A stretch of DNA of 64,000 bases from positions 1-64,000 of the forward strand of contig JAEWTW010000023.1 in the NCBI GenBank assembly GCA_023397655.1, given 5' to 3'. Numbering within the stretch: the stretch's first letter is position 1; each line of letters opens with the position of its first letter. Source of the DNA: Bacillota bacterium (GTDB lineage: Bacteria > Bacillota > Clostridia > Christensenellales > SZUA-584). Made by a program: the position numbers and the translations under genes. The notes under the pieces were generated by a model that searched no databases, was not told the origin of the DNA, and worked only from the letters and a program-made list of their open reading frames with translations. Shown here one piece after another: positions 1 through 9,253 of the stretch.

Positions 1-9
1 AAGTTTTCG

Positions 10-85
10 TGGTGACCCACCGGAGATTCGAACTCCGGACACCTTGATTAAAAGTCAAGTGCTCTACCACCTGAGCTAGTGGGTC
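10..85 (-). tRNA. tRNA-Lys (anticodon TTT)
   Basis: Read on the minus strand this gives a full cloverleaf: acceptor GACCCAC paired with GTGGGTC, D arm GCTC/GAGC, anticodon stem CTTGA/TCAAG around loop CTTTTAA, and T arm CGGAG/CTCCG with loop TTCGAAT. The anticodon is TTT, so lysine. The CCA end is encoded. It is the last gene of a four-tRNA cluster. Confidence 0.97.
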
Positions 86-97
86 ACGATATTAAAT

Positions 98-172
98 TGG
101 CTGGGGTGGCAGGATTTGAACCTACGAGTGCGGGAGTCAAAGTCCCGTGCCTTACCGCTTGGCTACACCCCA
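98..172 (-). tRNA. tRNA-Gln (anticodon TTG)
   Basis: Minus-strand cloverleaf with acceptor TGGGGTG paired with CACCCCA, discriminator G and encoded CCA. The anticodon stem CGGGA/TCCCG holds loop CTTTGAC, anticodon TTG, so glutamine. Twelve bases separate it from the tRNA-Lys downstream. Confidence 0.97.
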
Positions 173-181
173 ATATACCCA

Positions 182-208
182 CCCCACAAAGGTGTCGTCT
201 TTGCGGGG
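182..208 (-). other. Hairpin between tRNA-His and tRNA-Gln
   Basis: A near-perfect 10-bp inverted repeat (182-191 with 199-208, one mismatch) with a 7-base loop lies in the spacer of the tRNA transcript. There is no U tract, so it is more likely an RNA-processing or spacer hairpin than a terminator. That role is inferred. Confidence 0.4.
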
Positions 209-222
209 GCCTCGGAACACAT

Positions 223-300
223 TGGGGTGAGTAGTGGGATTCGAACCCACGGCCTCCAGGGCCACAACCTGGCGCTCTAACCTACTGAGCTATACCCACC
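223..300 (-). tRNA. tRNA-His (anticodon GTG)
   Basis: Minus-strand cloverleaf with acceptor GTGGGTA paired with TACTCAC, the histidine-type discriminator C before the encoded CCA, and a G at position -1 (base 300) as expected for tRNA-His. The anticodon loop TTGTGGC gives anticodon GTG. Confidence 0.97.
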
Positions 301-387
301 ATGAACCGCCCCATTATTTTATGCATGCCGGGGCATCGTCCTGTAACCCATAATGGCCTAGTTTACTCCTGACACAATTGGTTACAT

Positions 388-464
388 TGGCGCGCCTGCG
401 GGGACTCGAACCCTGGACACACGGCTTAGAAGGCCGTTGCTCTATCCTGCTGAGCTACAGGCGC
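388..464 (-). tRNA. tRNA-Arg (anticodon TCT)
   Basis: Minus-strand cloverleaf starting GCGCCTG with encoded CCA at 388-390. The anticodon stem CGGCC/GGCCG region surrounds TTCTAAG, giving anticodon TCT (reads AGA). It is the first gene of the cluster, about 55 bases downstream of the promoter at 519-547. Confidence 0.96.
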
Positions 465-518
465 TCATATCGCCGATGTCACAAAAAGGCGCGTTCCTCA
501 AACAACCGGCAAGTCGAA

Positions 519-547
519 ATTTTATCACACTAGCTGATGTATGTCAA
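519..547 (-). promoter_or_regulatory. Promoter of the tRNA cluster
   Basis: On the minus strand a perfect -35 TTGACA (542-547) and a -10 TAAAAT (519-524) are separated by 17 bases, the optimal housekeeping-sigma spacing. It points at the Arg-His-Gln-Lys tRNA genes. The rest of the 465-655 gap shows no gene. Confidence 0.85.
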
Positions 548-655
548 GCCGAATAAGACGCTCTTTCCAAACGGATTTTTCAGCTTCTCATTACCGAACA
601 CACCCGATTCTTTGAAGTTGGCTTATATAATTCTCACCGCAAAGATGACAATACT

Positions 656-2017
656 TCAATTATATTCGTAGACTTTTCTCAGCCCTGTATCCGTATCGCT
701 GTGTTCCATGATATCTCTCTCGGAAAGGGTGAAATGCATTGCGTCGCATGTATGCGAATAATAATATCCCCACCCGAATCCCGCACGGAAGAATGCCAGT
801 TCATACAACAGATAATTCAGCAGACTTGTTGGAATATCTCTGTAGCGTTCCTGCCAGCTGCCGGTATACGTAAAATCATAATAACTCTTCTTCCCGTCCT
901 TCATGATACCGTTATACACTAGACAGTCGTTAACTTCATGCCAAATGATCCCATGGTTTTCAATCACGTTGTTGTTGGGTTTGATGGAGGCGTTCAAGTC
1001 CAACGCCGTCCCAAATGCGTGATGGCTGATAAATGACTTGTCCGTTACAAACCTTGAATAGTAAGCTCCGTTAAAAGATTTTATAAGTCTGGACAGCCTG
1101 ATTACACCCGAGTCATGCCCGTTTCCCCGCACACGCACATAGGTATTTTCAAGATAATCAACCGCCTTTTCAAAATATGGCACAGCATCAATATGAACTT
1201 TCCAGTTCTCTCCATTGACTCCTTTGAACGAGGTTATGTATTTACGCACCCACTTCGGGTCGGTGATGATATTCCGGCCGTTGCCCCATTTGTATTTGAA
1301 AAGAAACCTGTCCGGCTTACCAAAGAACGCCGCCGCATACGAATAGTTGTAGCGGAAGTTATTTGAGGTGAGCTGCAGCCATTCCGACGGTTCACCAACA
1401 ACAAAGTCGCTGGAAACTAGATAAATATCTTCTGCTTTCTCAGTGGATGCCGATATTTCAAGAGTATACCAGCCTGCTTCCAGCAAATCAAACGACATCA
1501 GATCGTTAACTGATGAACCACCCGACGGAGACTCAGCATCATCAAGATCATACGTCTTTACATTGTCCGAAGCCGAAAAAGCCACTTCGGCTTGCTGCAC
1601 AGGCGTTGTATCCTCCGCGCCTTCCGGATATATGGTCGCCGTCACACCAGTGAGCGGTTCCGTGGATTCTATTTTGCCGCTGAGATAAAAGCGCTGGCCA
1701 TACTGGAGTTTTTCGTTCAGCCGGGGCAGCAGCAATTCTCTTGACTCCGTAAAAATGATGTGTACGGGTGAGGGGTCCGGCTTTGGCGTGGACGTTTGGT
1801 CTGCAGCCGCAGGTTCTGATGCAGGGCCGCTCGTCTCACGCGGATAGACACTCTGCGTCTGAAGCGCGGCTGCTGCAGTATCATCGCTTTGAACCGGCAC
1901 CACATTGTCAGCTTGCAAAGTGGTCGGCGAACTGTCCTGCAGCAGCAGAAAGATCAAAACCGCGCACACTGCCGTAATGGCTATCGAGACAGCCCACATA
2001 ACCTTGTTTCTCTTCAT
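656..2017 (-). CDS. Membrane-anchored D-Ala-D-Ala carboxypeptidase-like protein, M15 family
   Basis: Predicted zinc peptidase of the VanY/M15_4 type that would trim peptidoglycan stem peptides outside the membrane (453 aa). An N-terminal membrane segment (about residues 5-25) is followed by a Ser/Thr/Pro/Ala-rich linker to about residue 85, a middle region of unclear fold, and the C-terminal peptidase domain. The metal motif SxHxxGxAxD is present as SHHAFGTALD near residue 331, and the second motif reads DAMHF near residue 424. I chose the ATG at 2017 because GGAGAGGA lies just upstream; a TTG at 2044 is possible but lies on that same SD. The middle region could act in wall binding, which is inference. 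It follows recO with a 37-base gap. Confidence 0.8.
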   Translation of the reverse strand: MKRNKVMWAVSIAITAVCAVLIFLLLQDSSPTTLQADNVVPVQSDDTAAAALQTQSVYPRETSGPASEPAAADQTSTPKPDPSPVHIIFTESRELLLPRLNEKLQYGQRFYLSGKIESTEPLTGVTATIYPEGAEDTTPVQQAEVAFSASDNVKTYDLDDAESPSGGSSVNDLMSFDLLEAGWYTLEISASTEKAEDIYLVSSDFVVGEPSEWLQLTSNNFRYNYSYAAAFFGKPDRFLFKYKWGNGRNIITDPKWVRKYITSFKGVNGENWKVHIDAVPYFEKAVDYLENTYVRVRGNGHDSGVIRLSRLIKSFNGAYYSRFVTDKSFISHHAFGTALDLNASIKPNNNVIENHGIIWHEVNDCLVYNGIMKDGKKSYYDFTYTGSWQERYRDIPTSLLNYLLYELAFFRAGFGWGYYYSHTCDAMHFTLSERDIMEHSDTDTGLRKVYEYN

Positions 2018-2054
2018 GAAACGGCGTTCCTCTCCAAGCGGCAAACTTCAGTTT

Positions 2055-2807
2055 TCATTCATGGCCTTTTCCACCGCTGTTCAGCACAAACGATGTGGTC
2101 TTCAGCGGCTTTTGCAGCACATGCTCCAGATAATGCACCAGCGCTCTTTTAAGCCTGTTCTGTACCGCCTGGGGCAGGTCGATGCCTCGGATGTCTCCCG
2201 GCGCCGTACGCGCCAGCTGCCGCAGTGCGTCTATCACATCACCTTCAAGTCCAATGCCGCCGTGTGTACGCGCACATACCGCACACACCGCGCCGCCATG
2301 CTCGGCGGAAAACCGCGTCAGGTCCTCACGTTTGCCGCACAGCACACAGCTTCTCAGGTTGGGATAAACGCCTTCGATGTAAAGCAGCCGCTGTACAAAA
2401 TAGCTCAATACCGTGCCGGGTGCAGCGCCGGTGTCCAGTGCGTACAGCGCATTGACCGTCAACGCAAACAGCCCGGGCGATACGTCGTCCTCCTGCGCCA
2501 CCTTGTCCACCGCGTCTGCGATGAAACAGGCCGCAGAGTAGGCGTCGTAATCGTTCTGCATATTAAAAAAGGTCCGGCGCACCTCGCAGCTTTTGATGCC
2601 GAAGCGCCCGTCCTTTTCATAAAATACATATTCGCCGCAGCAAAACACGGAAGAAGACGCAAACAGCTTGGAGGTAGGCTTGCGTGACCCGCGGGCCGAT
2701 GCCGACATCTTGCCGTATTCCTTGGTCAGCAGTGTCACCATACGGTCATTCTCCCTGTAGTCCGCTGTTCGTATAACAACAGCCAGCGTCTGACGGGGCG
2801 CACCCAT
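2055..2807 (-). CDS. recO: DNA repair protein RecO
   Basis: RecO helps load RecA onto SSB-coated single-stranded DNA in RecFOR recombinational repair. The protein has the usual length (250 aa), an N-terminal OB-fold region beginning with the typical RTADYRENDRMVTLLTKEYG stretch, and a four-cysteine zinc cluster (CVLC near residue 153 and CAVC near 175). It begins 5 bases after era, its usual partner in Bacillota, and was probably co-transcribed with it. Start is the ATG at 2807. Confidence 0.95.
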   Translation of the reverse strand: MGAPRQTLAVVIRTADYRENDRMVTLLTKEYGKMSASARGSRKPTSKLFASSSVFCCGEYVFYEKDGRFGIKSCEVRRTFFNMQNDYDAYSAACFIADAVDKVAQEDDVSPGLFALTVNALYALDTGAAPGTVLSYFVQRLLYIEGVYPNLRSCVLCGKREDLTRFSAEHGGAVCAVCARTHGGIGLEGDVIDALRQLARTAPGDIRGIDLPQAVQNRLKRALVHYLEHVLQKPLKTTSFVLNSGGKGHE

Positions 2808-2812
2808 GGAGT

Positions 2813-3697
2813 CTATTCGTAGCCCAGCTCACGCATAATGCGCGCGCTGTCTCGCCAATTTTGCTTCACCTTCACAAACAGTTCTAAAAACACCCTTGTC
2901 CCAAACAACATCTCGAGATCCTTGCGCGCTTCGGTACCGATGCGCTTGATCATTTTGCCGCCCTTGCCTACCACGATGCCCTTATGGCTTTCGCGCTCGC
3001 AAATGATGACGGCGGACACGTCTGTGATGTCCTTGTCCTCACGGTAGCTCACGCGCTCCACGATCACACCGATACCGTGCGGCACCTCTTCCTCAAGCAG
3101 TTGCAAAGCCTTCTCGCGGATCATCTCCCCGGCGATGACACGCTCCGGCTGGTCAGTATATTCATCATCTGGGTAATAACGCGGACCGGGCACCAGATAC
3201 TGCTTGAGCGCCACCACCAGTTCATCCACACCGTCGCCCATCTTTGCGGAAATCTGAAGCACCTGCTCCTGCCCCGCCTCCTGCAGTGCGTTCACGGCAT
3301 CAATGCTCTTTTGCTTGCCTGCCTTGTCCGTCTTGTTGACGGCAGCTACCACAGGCAGGCCGCCCTTAATCAGCCGCCCCAGTATGTCCATGTCCTGTTC
3401 GGTTACGCCGCGATTCGCGTCCACCAGAAACAGCACCGCTTCCACGTCACGTGTGGCGTCAAACGCCGTCTTCACCATGTATTCGCCCAACTTATTCTTG
3501 GGATCGTGCAAACCCGGCGTATCTACAAATACCATCTGATAATCCCGCCCTGAGAGCACGCCCGAAATGCGGTTCCTTGTGGTCTGGGGCTTTTTGGACA
3601 CGATGGCTACCTTTTCTCCTATGATGCGGTTGACGAGCGTGGATTTACCCGCATTGGGCCGCCCCACCACCGCAATAAATGCCGATTGATGCGTCAC
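2813..3697 (-). CDS. era: GTPase Era
   Basis: Ribosome-assembly GTPase that binds 16S rRNA near its 3' end during 30S maturation. The N-terminal G domain shows G1 GRPNAGKST (about residues 12-20), G3 DTPG and G4 NKTD; the C-terminal KH domain carries the GKGGKMIKRIG loop. Length (294 aa) is normal. The GTG start has GGAG eight bases upstream, and the first codons overlap the end of cdd by 4 bases, suggesting translational coupling. Confidence 0.97.
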   Translation of the reverse strand: MTHQSAFIAVVGRPNAGKSTLVNRIIGEKVAIVSKKPQTTRNRISGVLSGRDYQMVFVDTPGLHDPKNKLGEYMVKTAFDATRDVEAVLFLVDANRGVTEQDMDILGRLIKGGLPVVAAVNKTDKAGKQKSIDAVNALQEAGQEQVLQISAKMGDGVDELVVALKQYLVPGPRYYPDDEYTDQPERVIAGEMIREKALQLLEEEVPHGIGVIVERVSYREDKDITDVSAVIICERESHKGIVVGKGGKMIKRIGTEARKDLEMLFGTRVFLELFVKVKQNWRDSARIMRELGYE

Positions 3698-4095
3698 TTT
3701 AAATACTCCATCTCCTTGCCTGTGAATGCCTGCGGCAGCAGCTCATCCAGCTTCATTGTCTTATTATTAAGAGCGTTGTTGGACCCGATCACGTCCATCT
3801 TCAGCCCAAACTCAGCCAACGCCTGACGGCACATGCCGCACGGCCAGGTCAGATCCCCCGAATCGGATGTCACTGCGATGGCGTCAAACTCCCTTTCGCC
3901 CTCCGTTACCGCCTTGAACAGCGCCACCCGCTCCGCACAGCAAGTCACGGGATACGATGCGTTCTCCACGTTCGCACCGGTATACACGCGCCCGCTTTTG
4001 CCCAGCAGCGCCGCGCCCACCCGAAAGTGCGAATACGGCACATACGCGCCTGCTTTTGCTTCGTCCGCTTTTTTTACCAGCTCCTCATGATTCAT
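3694..4095 (-). CDS. cdd: Cytidine deaminase
   Basis: Zinc enzyme of pyrimidine salvage that deaminates cytidine and deoxycytidine to uridine forms (133 aa, the small homotetrameric class). The zinc and catalytic motifs are CAE (in CCAERVALF) and PCGMC. The ATG at 4095 matches the family start (MNxxEL...); an in-frame ATG three codons upstream at 4104 is also possible. It overlaps the end of ybeY by 11 bases. In many Bacillota dgkA lies between ybeY and cdd; here it does not. Confidence 0.95.
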   Translation of the reverse strand: MNHEELVKKADEAKAGAYVPYSHFRVGAALLGKSGRVYTGANVENASYPVTCCAERVALFKAVTEGEREFDAIAVTSDSGDLTWPCGMCRQALAEFGLKMDVIGSNNALNNKTMKLDELLPQAFTGKEMEYLK

Positions 4096-4513
4096 GCACT
4101 TCATACCCCGCAGTCTTTAATATCTCTCGCTGCCGAACGCGCATCTTCTCTTCATCCTCTGTTTCCATATGGTCGTAGCCGGACAGGTGCAGCATTGCGT
4201 GCACCGTTAAGAACGCGACCTCACGTGCCAGCGGATGGCCGAATTCTGCCGCCTGCAGCTGCGCACGCGGCACCGATATTGCGATGTCGCCCAGAAAACC
4301 CTCCTCACCGGACGGAAACGACAGCACGTCCGTGGTGCTGTCGATGCCACGGTAGCGGTTGTTCAGATCGCGCACCGTCTCGTCGTCGGCAAAGAGCAGC
4401 GACACGCCGCCTTTCATGCCCTCCGCCTTTGCAGCGGCCTTTGCGGCCTTAACCGCCGTCTTTTGTATCTTTCTGTCGGGCTCTGCGCCCTGCCATGTGA
4501 TGTCCAGCTTCAT
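4085..4513 (-). CDS. ybeY: Endoribonuclease YbeY
   Basis: Single-strand-specific metallo-endoribonuclease involved in 16S rRNA 3'-end maturation and ribosome quality control. The metal-binding motif HxxxHxxxxxH is intact as HAMLHLSGYDH near residue 109 of 142. The start ATG has CAGGAG upstream, two bases after the end of pgpH. It sits in the conserved phoH-pgpH-ybeY-cdd-era order. Confidence 0.95.
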   Translation of the reverse strand: MKLDITWQGAEPDRKIQKTAVKAAKAAAKAEGMKGGVSLLFADDETVRDLNNRYRGIDSTTDVLSFPSGEEGFLGDIAISVPRAQLQAAEFGHPLAREVAFLTVHAMLHLSGYDHMETEDEEKMRVRQREILKTAGYEVHES

Positions 4514-4515
4514 TG

Positions 4516-6681
4516 TTACTCCTGTCCCGGATATTTGACGCGCTCATGCAGCGCGCCGTCGTATACGCTCAAAAACGCCTTGCCCAGCGTGCTCATGTCC
4601 CGACGGTTCAAGGGGCTGTCATCCATCTGTCCGTCGGTGAACCGCGCATGGATCAGCTTGTCGATCATGTCCTTCACCTGTTCACGGTCCGGATCTCCGA
4701 GGCTGCGCACCGCCGCCTCCACGGTGTCCGCCAGCATCACGATGGCTGCCTCCTTCGTGGACGGCTTGGTTCCCCGGTAGCGGAACATATCCTCATCCGG
4801 CTCCATCCCGGCTTCCAGCGCCTTGTGCAGGAAGTACGGGACCACACCATCTCCGTGGTGCTGTGCGATAATCTTCTGTACGTCGCGCGGCAGCTTGTAC
4901 TTCTGCGCCATCTCCATGCCGTAGTTTAAATGCGCGGTAATGATTTTCGCGCTCTCACGCGGGTCCATCAGGTCGTGCGGGTTTTCGCCCCGCTGATTCT
5001 CCTTAAAGAAACGCGGGTTCTTCAGCTTGCCCACATCGTGATAATACGCTCCCACACGGCACAGCAGCGCGTTTGCGCCCACTGCGTCCGCACCGGCTTC
5101 CGCGAGGTTTGCCGTCAGTATGCTGTGATGATACGTGCCCGGCGCTTCGATGGACAGCCGCTTCAGCAGCGGATGGTTGGGGTTGGAGAGCTCAAGCAGC
5201 TTGGCCGGTGTGGATACACGGAACACCGCCTCCCACACGGGCAGCGTGCCGATCGCCAGTACGCCGGATAAAAGACCGCTGCCCAGCGCGAACGCGCTGT
5301 CTTTGAGCAGCGACTCCAGCTTCACATTGGCCGTGCCCACCACGCCGAACAGCGTGACCACCGCCACACCCGCAGCGCCCGCGAGCAGACCCGCGAATAT
5401 CAGCGCGCCCCGGTGACCCGGCTTGTACAGCGAGAACACCGATACGCTGCCGCCGATCAGCGTCACCATCATCGTGCGGATCATTGTTTCACTCAACAGT
5501 CCGGTGTTCCATGAACATATGATGCCCGCGATCACAGCCAGAAACACATTGAACGCCAGCGCGCTCTTCTGCGACACCAGCACACAAGCCAGCATCGTCC
5601 CGAACAGCGCCGGCACGATGCGTGCGTCCAGCCGGGCCAGCGGCACCGATATCACGGCGATCACCACCACGATGGATGCCAGCACCAGCAGTTTACGCGT
5701 GTCCGCCAGCACCTTGGGCTCAAATTGATACAGGTACATTCCGTATACCGCGAACACCAGTGTCAGCAGCAGAAGCATGCCGGCATACAGCGAATAATCC
5801 ACACCGTCGCTGCCCACCACGCCCAGTGCCGTCAGCACTGCCATCTGCTGCTCCGTCACCACTTCTCCTGCCACCACCACCGTCTGGTTCTGTTTGTAGA
5901 TGATGGGCTGCACCTTATCCGCCGCCGCCTCACGCGCCTGCTGCGTTCCGGCTTCGTCATAAATCATGTTGGCACTCAGATATTTTTCCACAGGATAGTA
6001 AGCCAGATACAGCGCACCTGATTCAGTGAATCTCTCCCGGAGCAAACCTTCCAGTTCGTTTTGCACCGCGGCCAATTCATCCTCCATGATGCCCTGATCC
6101 AGTGCATCCACCACTGTTTCCCGCACTGTCTGCGCCATACTGTCTATCTGTGCGCTGTCCATAGAGGCCAGCGCGTAAATGGCAGCAGCGGGCATGGTTT
6201 CATCCTCCAGCGCCTGCCGGACCTCCTGCCTCATGGCGGTTGTCAGAAAGCTCTCCCAGTCCACCTCGGCGGGTTCGAAGACGGATTTATACGATTCCAC
6301 CGTCACCCCGTAACCGCTGTTTCTAACGAACTGTGTGACATATTCATCCTGCATGCTCTGCGCCTGCAGCGCCGCCGCCGCATAATAGCCGGATATGCTC
6401 TCTTCCGCAAGCGTGGTCACACCGGGATCCCGCGCGTAGACAGCGGACACCGCTTCGCGCGCATCCTGCCGCTGTGCCTCGGTGGTTATCTCGTCGGTGA
6501 TATCGCGACTGGAAGTGATGGTGGCCGGCGCCACCTCGCCCACCACGATGTCGTATTTGACAGGCGTGATGGTGAGCGCCACCAGCGCAAATACGATCAG
6601 CAGCACGATCGTGCCGATCACAGCGGAAACCAGCAGCCGCCTCCTCGGTACCGCCCGTTTTGCCGATGCATCCTGGCTCAT
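4516..6681 (-). CDS. pgpH: 7TMR-HD cyclic-di-AMP phosphodiesterase, PgpH family
   Basis: Membrane enzyme predicted to degrade cyclic di-AMP to pApA. The 721 residues divide into an N-terminal membrane anchor (about 15-37), an extracytoplasmic 7TMR-HDED domain (about 40-290), a bundle of about seven membrane helices (300-480) and a C-terminal HD phosphohydrolase domain with YHDVGKLKNP and HHGDG motifs. The ATG has GAGGAGG eight bases upstream. It lies 3 bases downstream of phoH, as in Bacillus (yqfF). The family is clear; activity on c-di-AMP is inferred from characterised homologues. Confidence 0.93.
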   Translation of the reverse strand: MSQDASAKRAVPRRRLLVSAVIGTIVLLIVFALVALTITPVKYDIVVGEVAPATITSSRDITDEITTEAQRQDAREAVSAVYARDPGVTTLAEESISGYYAAAALQAQSMQDEYVTQFVRNSGYGVTVESYKSVFEPAEVDWESFLTTAMRQEVRQALEDETMPAAAIYALASMDSAQIDSMAQTVRETVVDALDQGIMEDELAAVQNELEGLLRERFTESGALYLAYYPVEKYLSANMIYDEAGTQQAREAAADKVQPIIYKQNQTVVVAGEVVTEQQMAVLTALGVVGSDGVDYSLYAGMLLLLTLVFAVYGMYLYQFEPKVLADTRKLLVLASIVVVIAVISVPLARLDARIVPALFGTMLACVLVSQKSALAFNVFLAVIAGIICSWNTGLLSETMIRTMMVTLIGGSVSVFSLYKPGHRGALIFAGLLAGAAGVAVVTLFGVVGTANVKLESLLKDSAFALGSGLLSGVLAIGTLPVWEAVFRVSTPAKLLELSNPNHPLLKRLSIEAPGTYHHSILTANLAEAGADAVGANALLCRVGAYYHDVGKLKNPRFFKENQRGENPHDLMDPRESAKIITAHLNYGMEMAQKYKLPRDVQKIIAQHHGDGVVPYFLHKALEAGMEPDEDMFRYRGTKPSTKEAAIVMLADTVEAAVRSLGDPDREQVKDMIDKLIHARFTDGQMDDSPLNRRDMSTLGKAFLSVYDGALHERVKYPGQE

Positions 6682-6684
6682 CCG

Positions 6685-7659
6685 TTACCTCCTCTGTGTC
6701 TTCTCATACCTCTCGTACGCTTGTATGATCTTCTGTACCAGCTCGTGACGCACCACATCCCGGTGAGTCAAATACTGTATGCTGATGCCCTCCACGCCCT
6801 CAAGTATGCTGATGCATGCTTTAAGGCCGCTCTTTTTTTCCTTGGGCAGGTCTATCTGTGTGATATCTCCCGTCACCACCACCCGCGCGTTCTCACCGAA
6901 GCGTGTCAGGAACATCTTCATCTGCTCCTCGGTGCAGTTTTGCGCTTCATCCAGCACAATAAACGCGTCGCTCAGCGTACGGCCGCGCATGTAGGCCAGC
7001 GGCGCCACCTCGATCACGCCGCGCTCCGCCAGCCGCTGGTACACCTCGCCGCCCAGCAGGTCGTACAACGCGTCGTAAAGCGGCCGCAAATACGGGTCGA
7101 CCTTGTTCTGCAGGTCGCCCGGCAGAAACCCGAGGCTCTCGCCCGCTTCCACCGCCGGACGCGTGAGTATGATGCGCTCCACCTCTTTGTTCTTGAGCGC
7201 CACCACCGCCATCGCCATCGCGAGGTATGTTTTGCCCGTACCCGCCGGGCCGATAGCAAACGTCACCGTGTGTTCGCGCATCGCCTTGACGTAGCGCTTC
7301 TGCCCGATGGTGCGGCTTTTCACCTGCCGCCCCTTGCTTGTGATGGCGATCACGTCCGCCATGATTTCTTCAATCGCGTCGGCGTTGCCCTCACGTGCCA
7401 GTTCCACCGCATAGCGAATGCGCGACAGGTCGATACGCTCTTTCTTACGAATCATGCCGAGCAGCTTGTCCACCACAACCTTAGCCAGCTCTGCGTCTTC
7501 ACGCCGTCCGAATATCGCCACGTGTGTGTTGCGCGCTATGATGCTGGCATTAGTCTCCTTTTCGATCGCCTTCAGATTTTCATCAAAACAACCAAACAGC
7601 GCGATCAGCTGCTCGATGTTGTCCACCTCGATGCCGAGTTCGATATTGCCTGTTTCCAA
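6685..7659 (-). CDS. phoH: PhoH-like ATPase
   Basis: Cytoplasmic P-loop NTPase related to the ATPase half of superfamily I helicases; the physiological role is not settled, though RNA metabolism is suspected. Walker A is GPAGTGKTY (near residue 136) and Walker B is VLDEAQN, both intact, in 324 aa of normal length. A KH-like N-terminal region precedes them. The start is TTG with AGGGG just before it, close to the end of yqfD. Confidence 0.93.
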   Translation of the reverse strand: METGNIELGIEVDNIEQLIALFGCFDENLKAIEKETNASIIARNTHVAIFGRREDAELAKVVVDKLLGMIRKKERIDLSRIRYAVELAREGNADAIEEIMADVIAITSKGRQVKSRTIGQKRYVKAMREHTVTFAIGPAGTGKTYLAMAMAVVALKNKEVERIILTRPAVEAGESLGFLPGDLQNKVDPYLRPLYDALYDLLGGEVYQRLAERGVIEVAPLAYMRGRTLSDAFIVLDEAQNCTEEQMKMFLTRFGENARVVVTGDITQIDLPKEKKSGLKACISILEGVEGISIQYLTHRDVVRHELVQKIIQAYERYEKTQRR

Positions 7660-7665
7660 TTTCCC

Positions 7666-8823
<1,158 letters not shown>

Positions 8824-8825
8824 TC

Positions 8826-9176
8826 TCAAGGAGCATCTGCCCCCTTGCCGGAGATTTCGTACTGCACCTGCATGATGCTGCCCCTCACCGCCACATCCTC
8901 GCGACCAAATCGCTCCAGCGTCAGCGCCTCGCCGCCGATGGTCACGTTCACGTCCTGCGCACGGACGACCACACGACGCGTGGTGTATTCCAGCACACCC
9001 CGATGGTTCTCGATATACGCATGCGTGTTATCGATCAGCGTGACGCGCAAGCAGCCTGCGGCTTCCGGCGCCAGCTCCAGCCTTTTAACGATCCCTTGTG
9101 TGATTTTGCGCGCTTTTTTCAACTTCAACCACCCCGCCCTCATTCCAAAACCTTTTTTCAAGGGCAATGCCTTCAT
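8826..9176 (-). CDS. yqfC: Sporulation protein YqfC
   Basis: Small cytoplasmic sporulation protein that always travels with YqfD. The core from about residue 40 (LRVTLIDNTHAYIENHRGVL) is characteristic. I chose ATG at 9176 because AAGGAAAG precedes it, giving 116 aa. Another ATG at 9146, with AAAAGG before it, would give 106 aa, nearer the usual length of about 95. Frames reaching upstream to 9236 run through the nfeD terminator and are unlikely. Confidence 0.88.
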   Translation of the reverse strand: MKALPLKKGFGMRAGWLKLKKARKITQGIVKRLELAPEAAGCLRVTLIDNTHAYIENHRGVLEYTTRRVVVRAQDVNVTIGGEALTLERFGREDVAVRGSIMQVQYEISGKGADAP

Positions 9177-9203
9177 TTGCTTTCCTTCATTCATATGCGC
9201 GCC

Positions 9204-9241
9204 GGACAAAAAAAAGAAGGCAGCCCCATTGACCACCTTCT
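9204..9241 (-). terminator. Terminator after nfeD
   Basis: On the minus strand GAAGGTGG pairs with CTGCCTTC (two G-U pairs) and is followed by eight T residues. It separates rpsU-nfeD from yqfC onward, so yqfC-recO is likely a distinct or partly read-through unit. Confidence 0.75.
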
Positions 9242-9253
9242 TTGCGTTTACCG

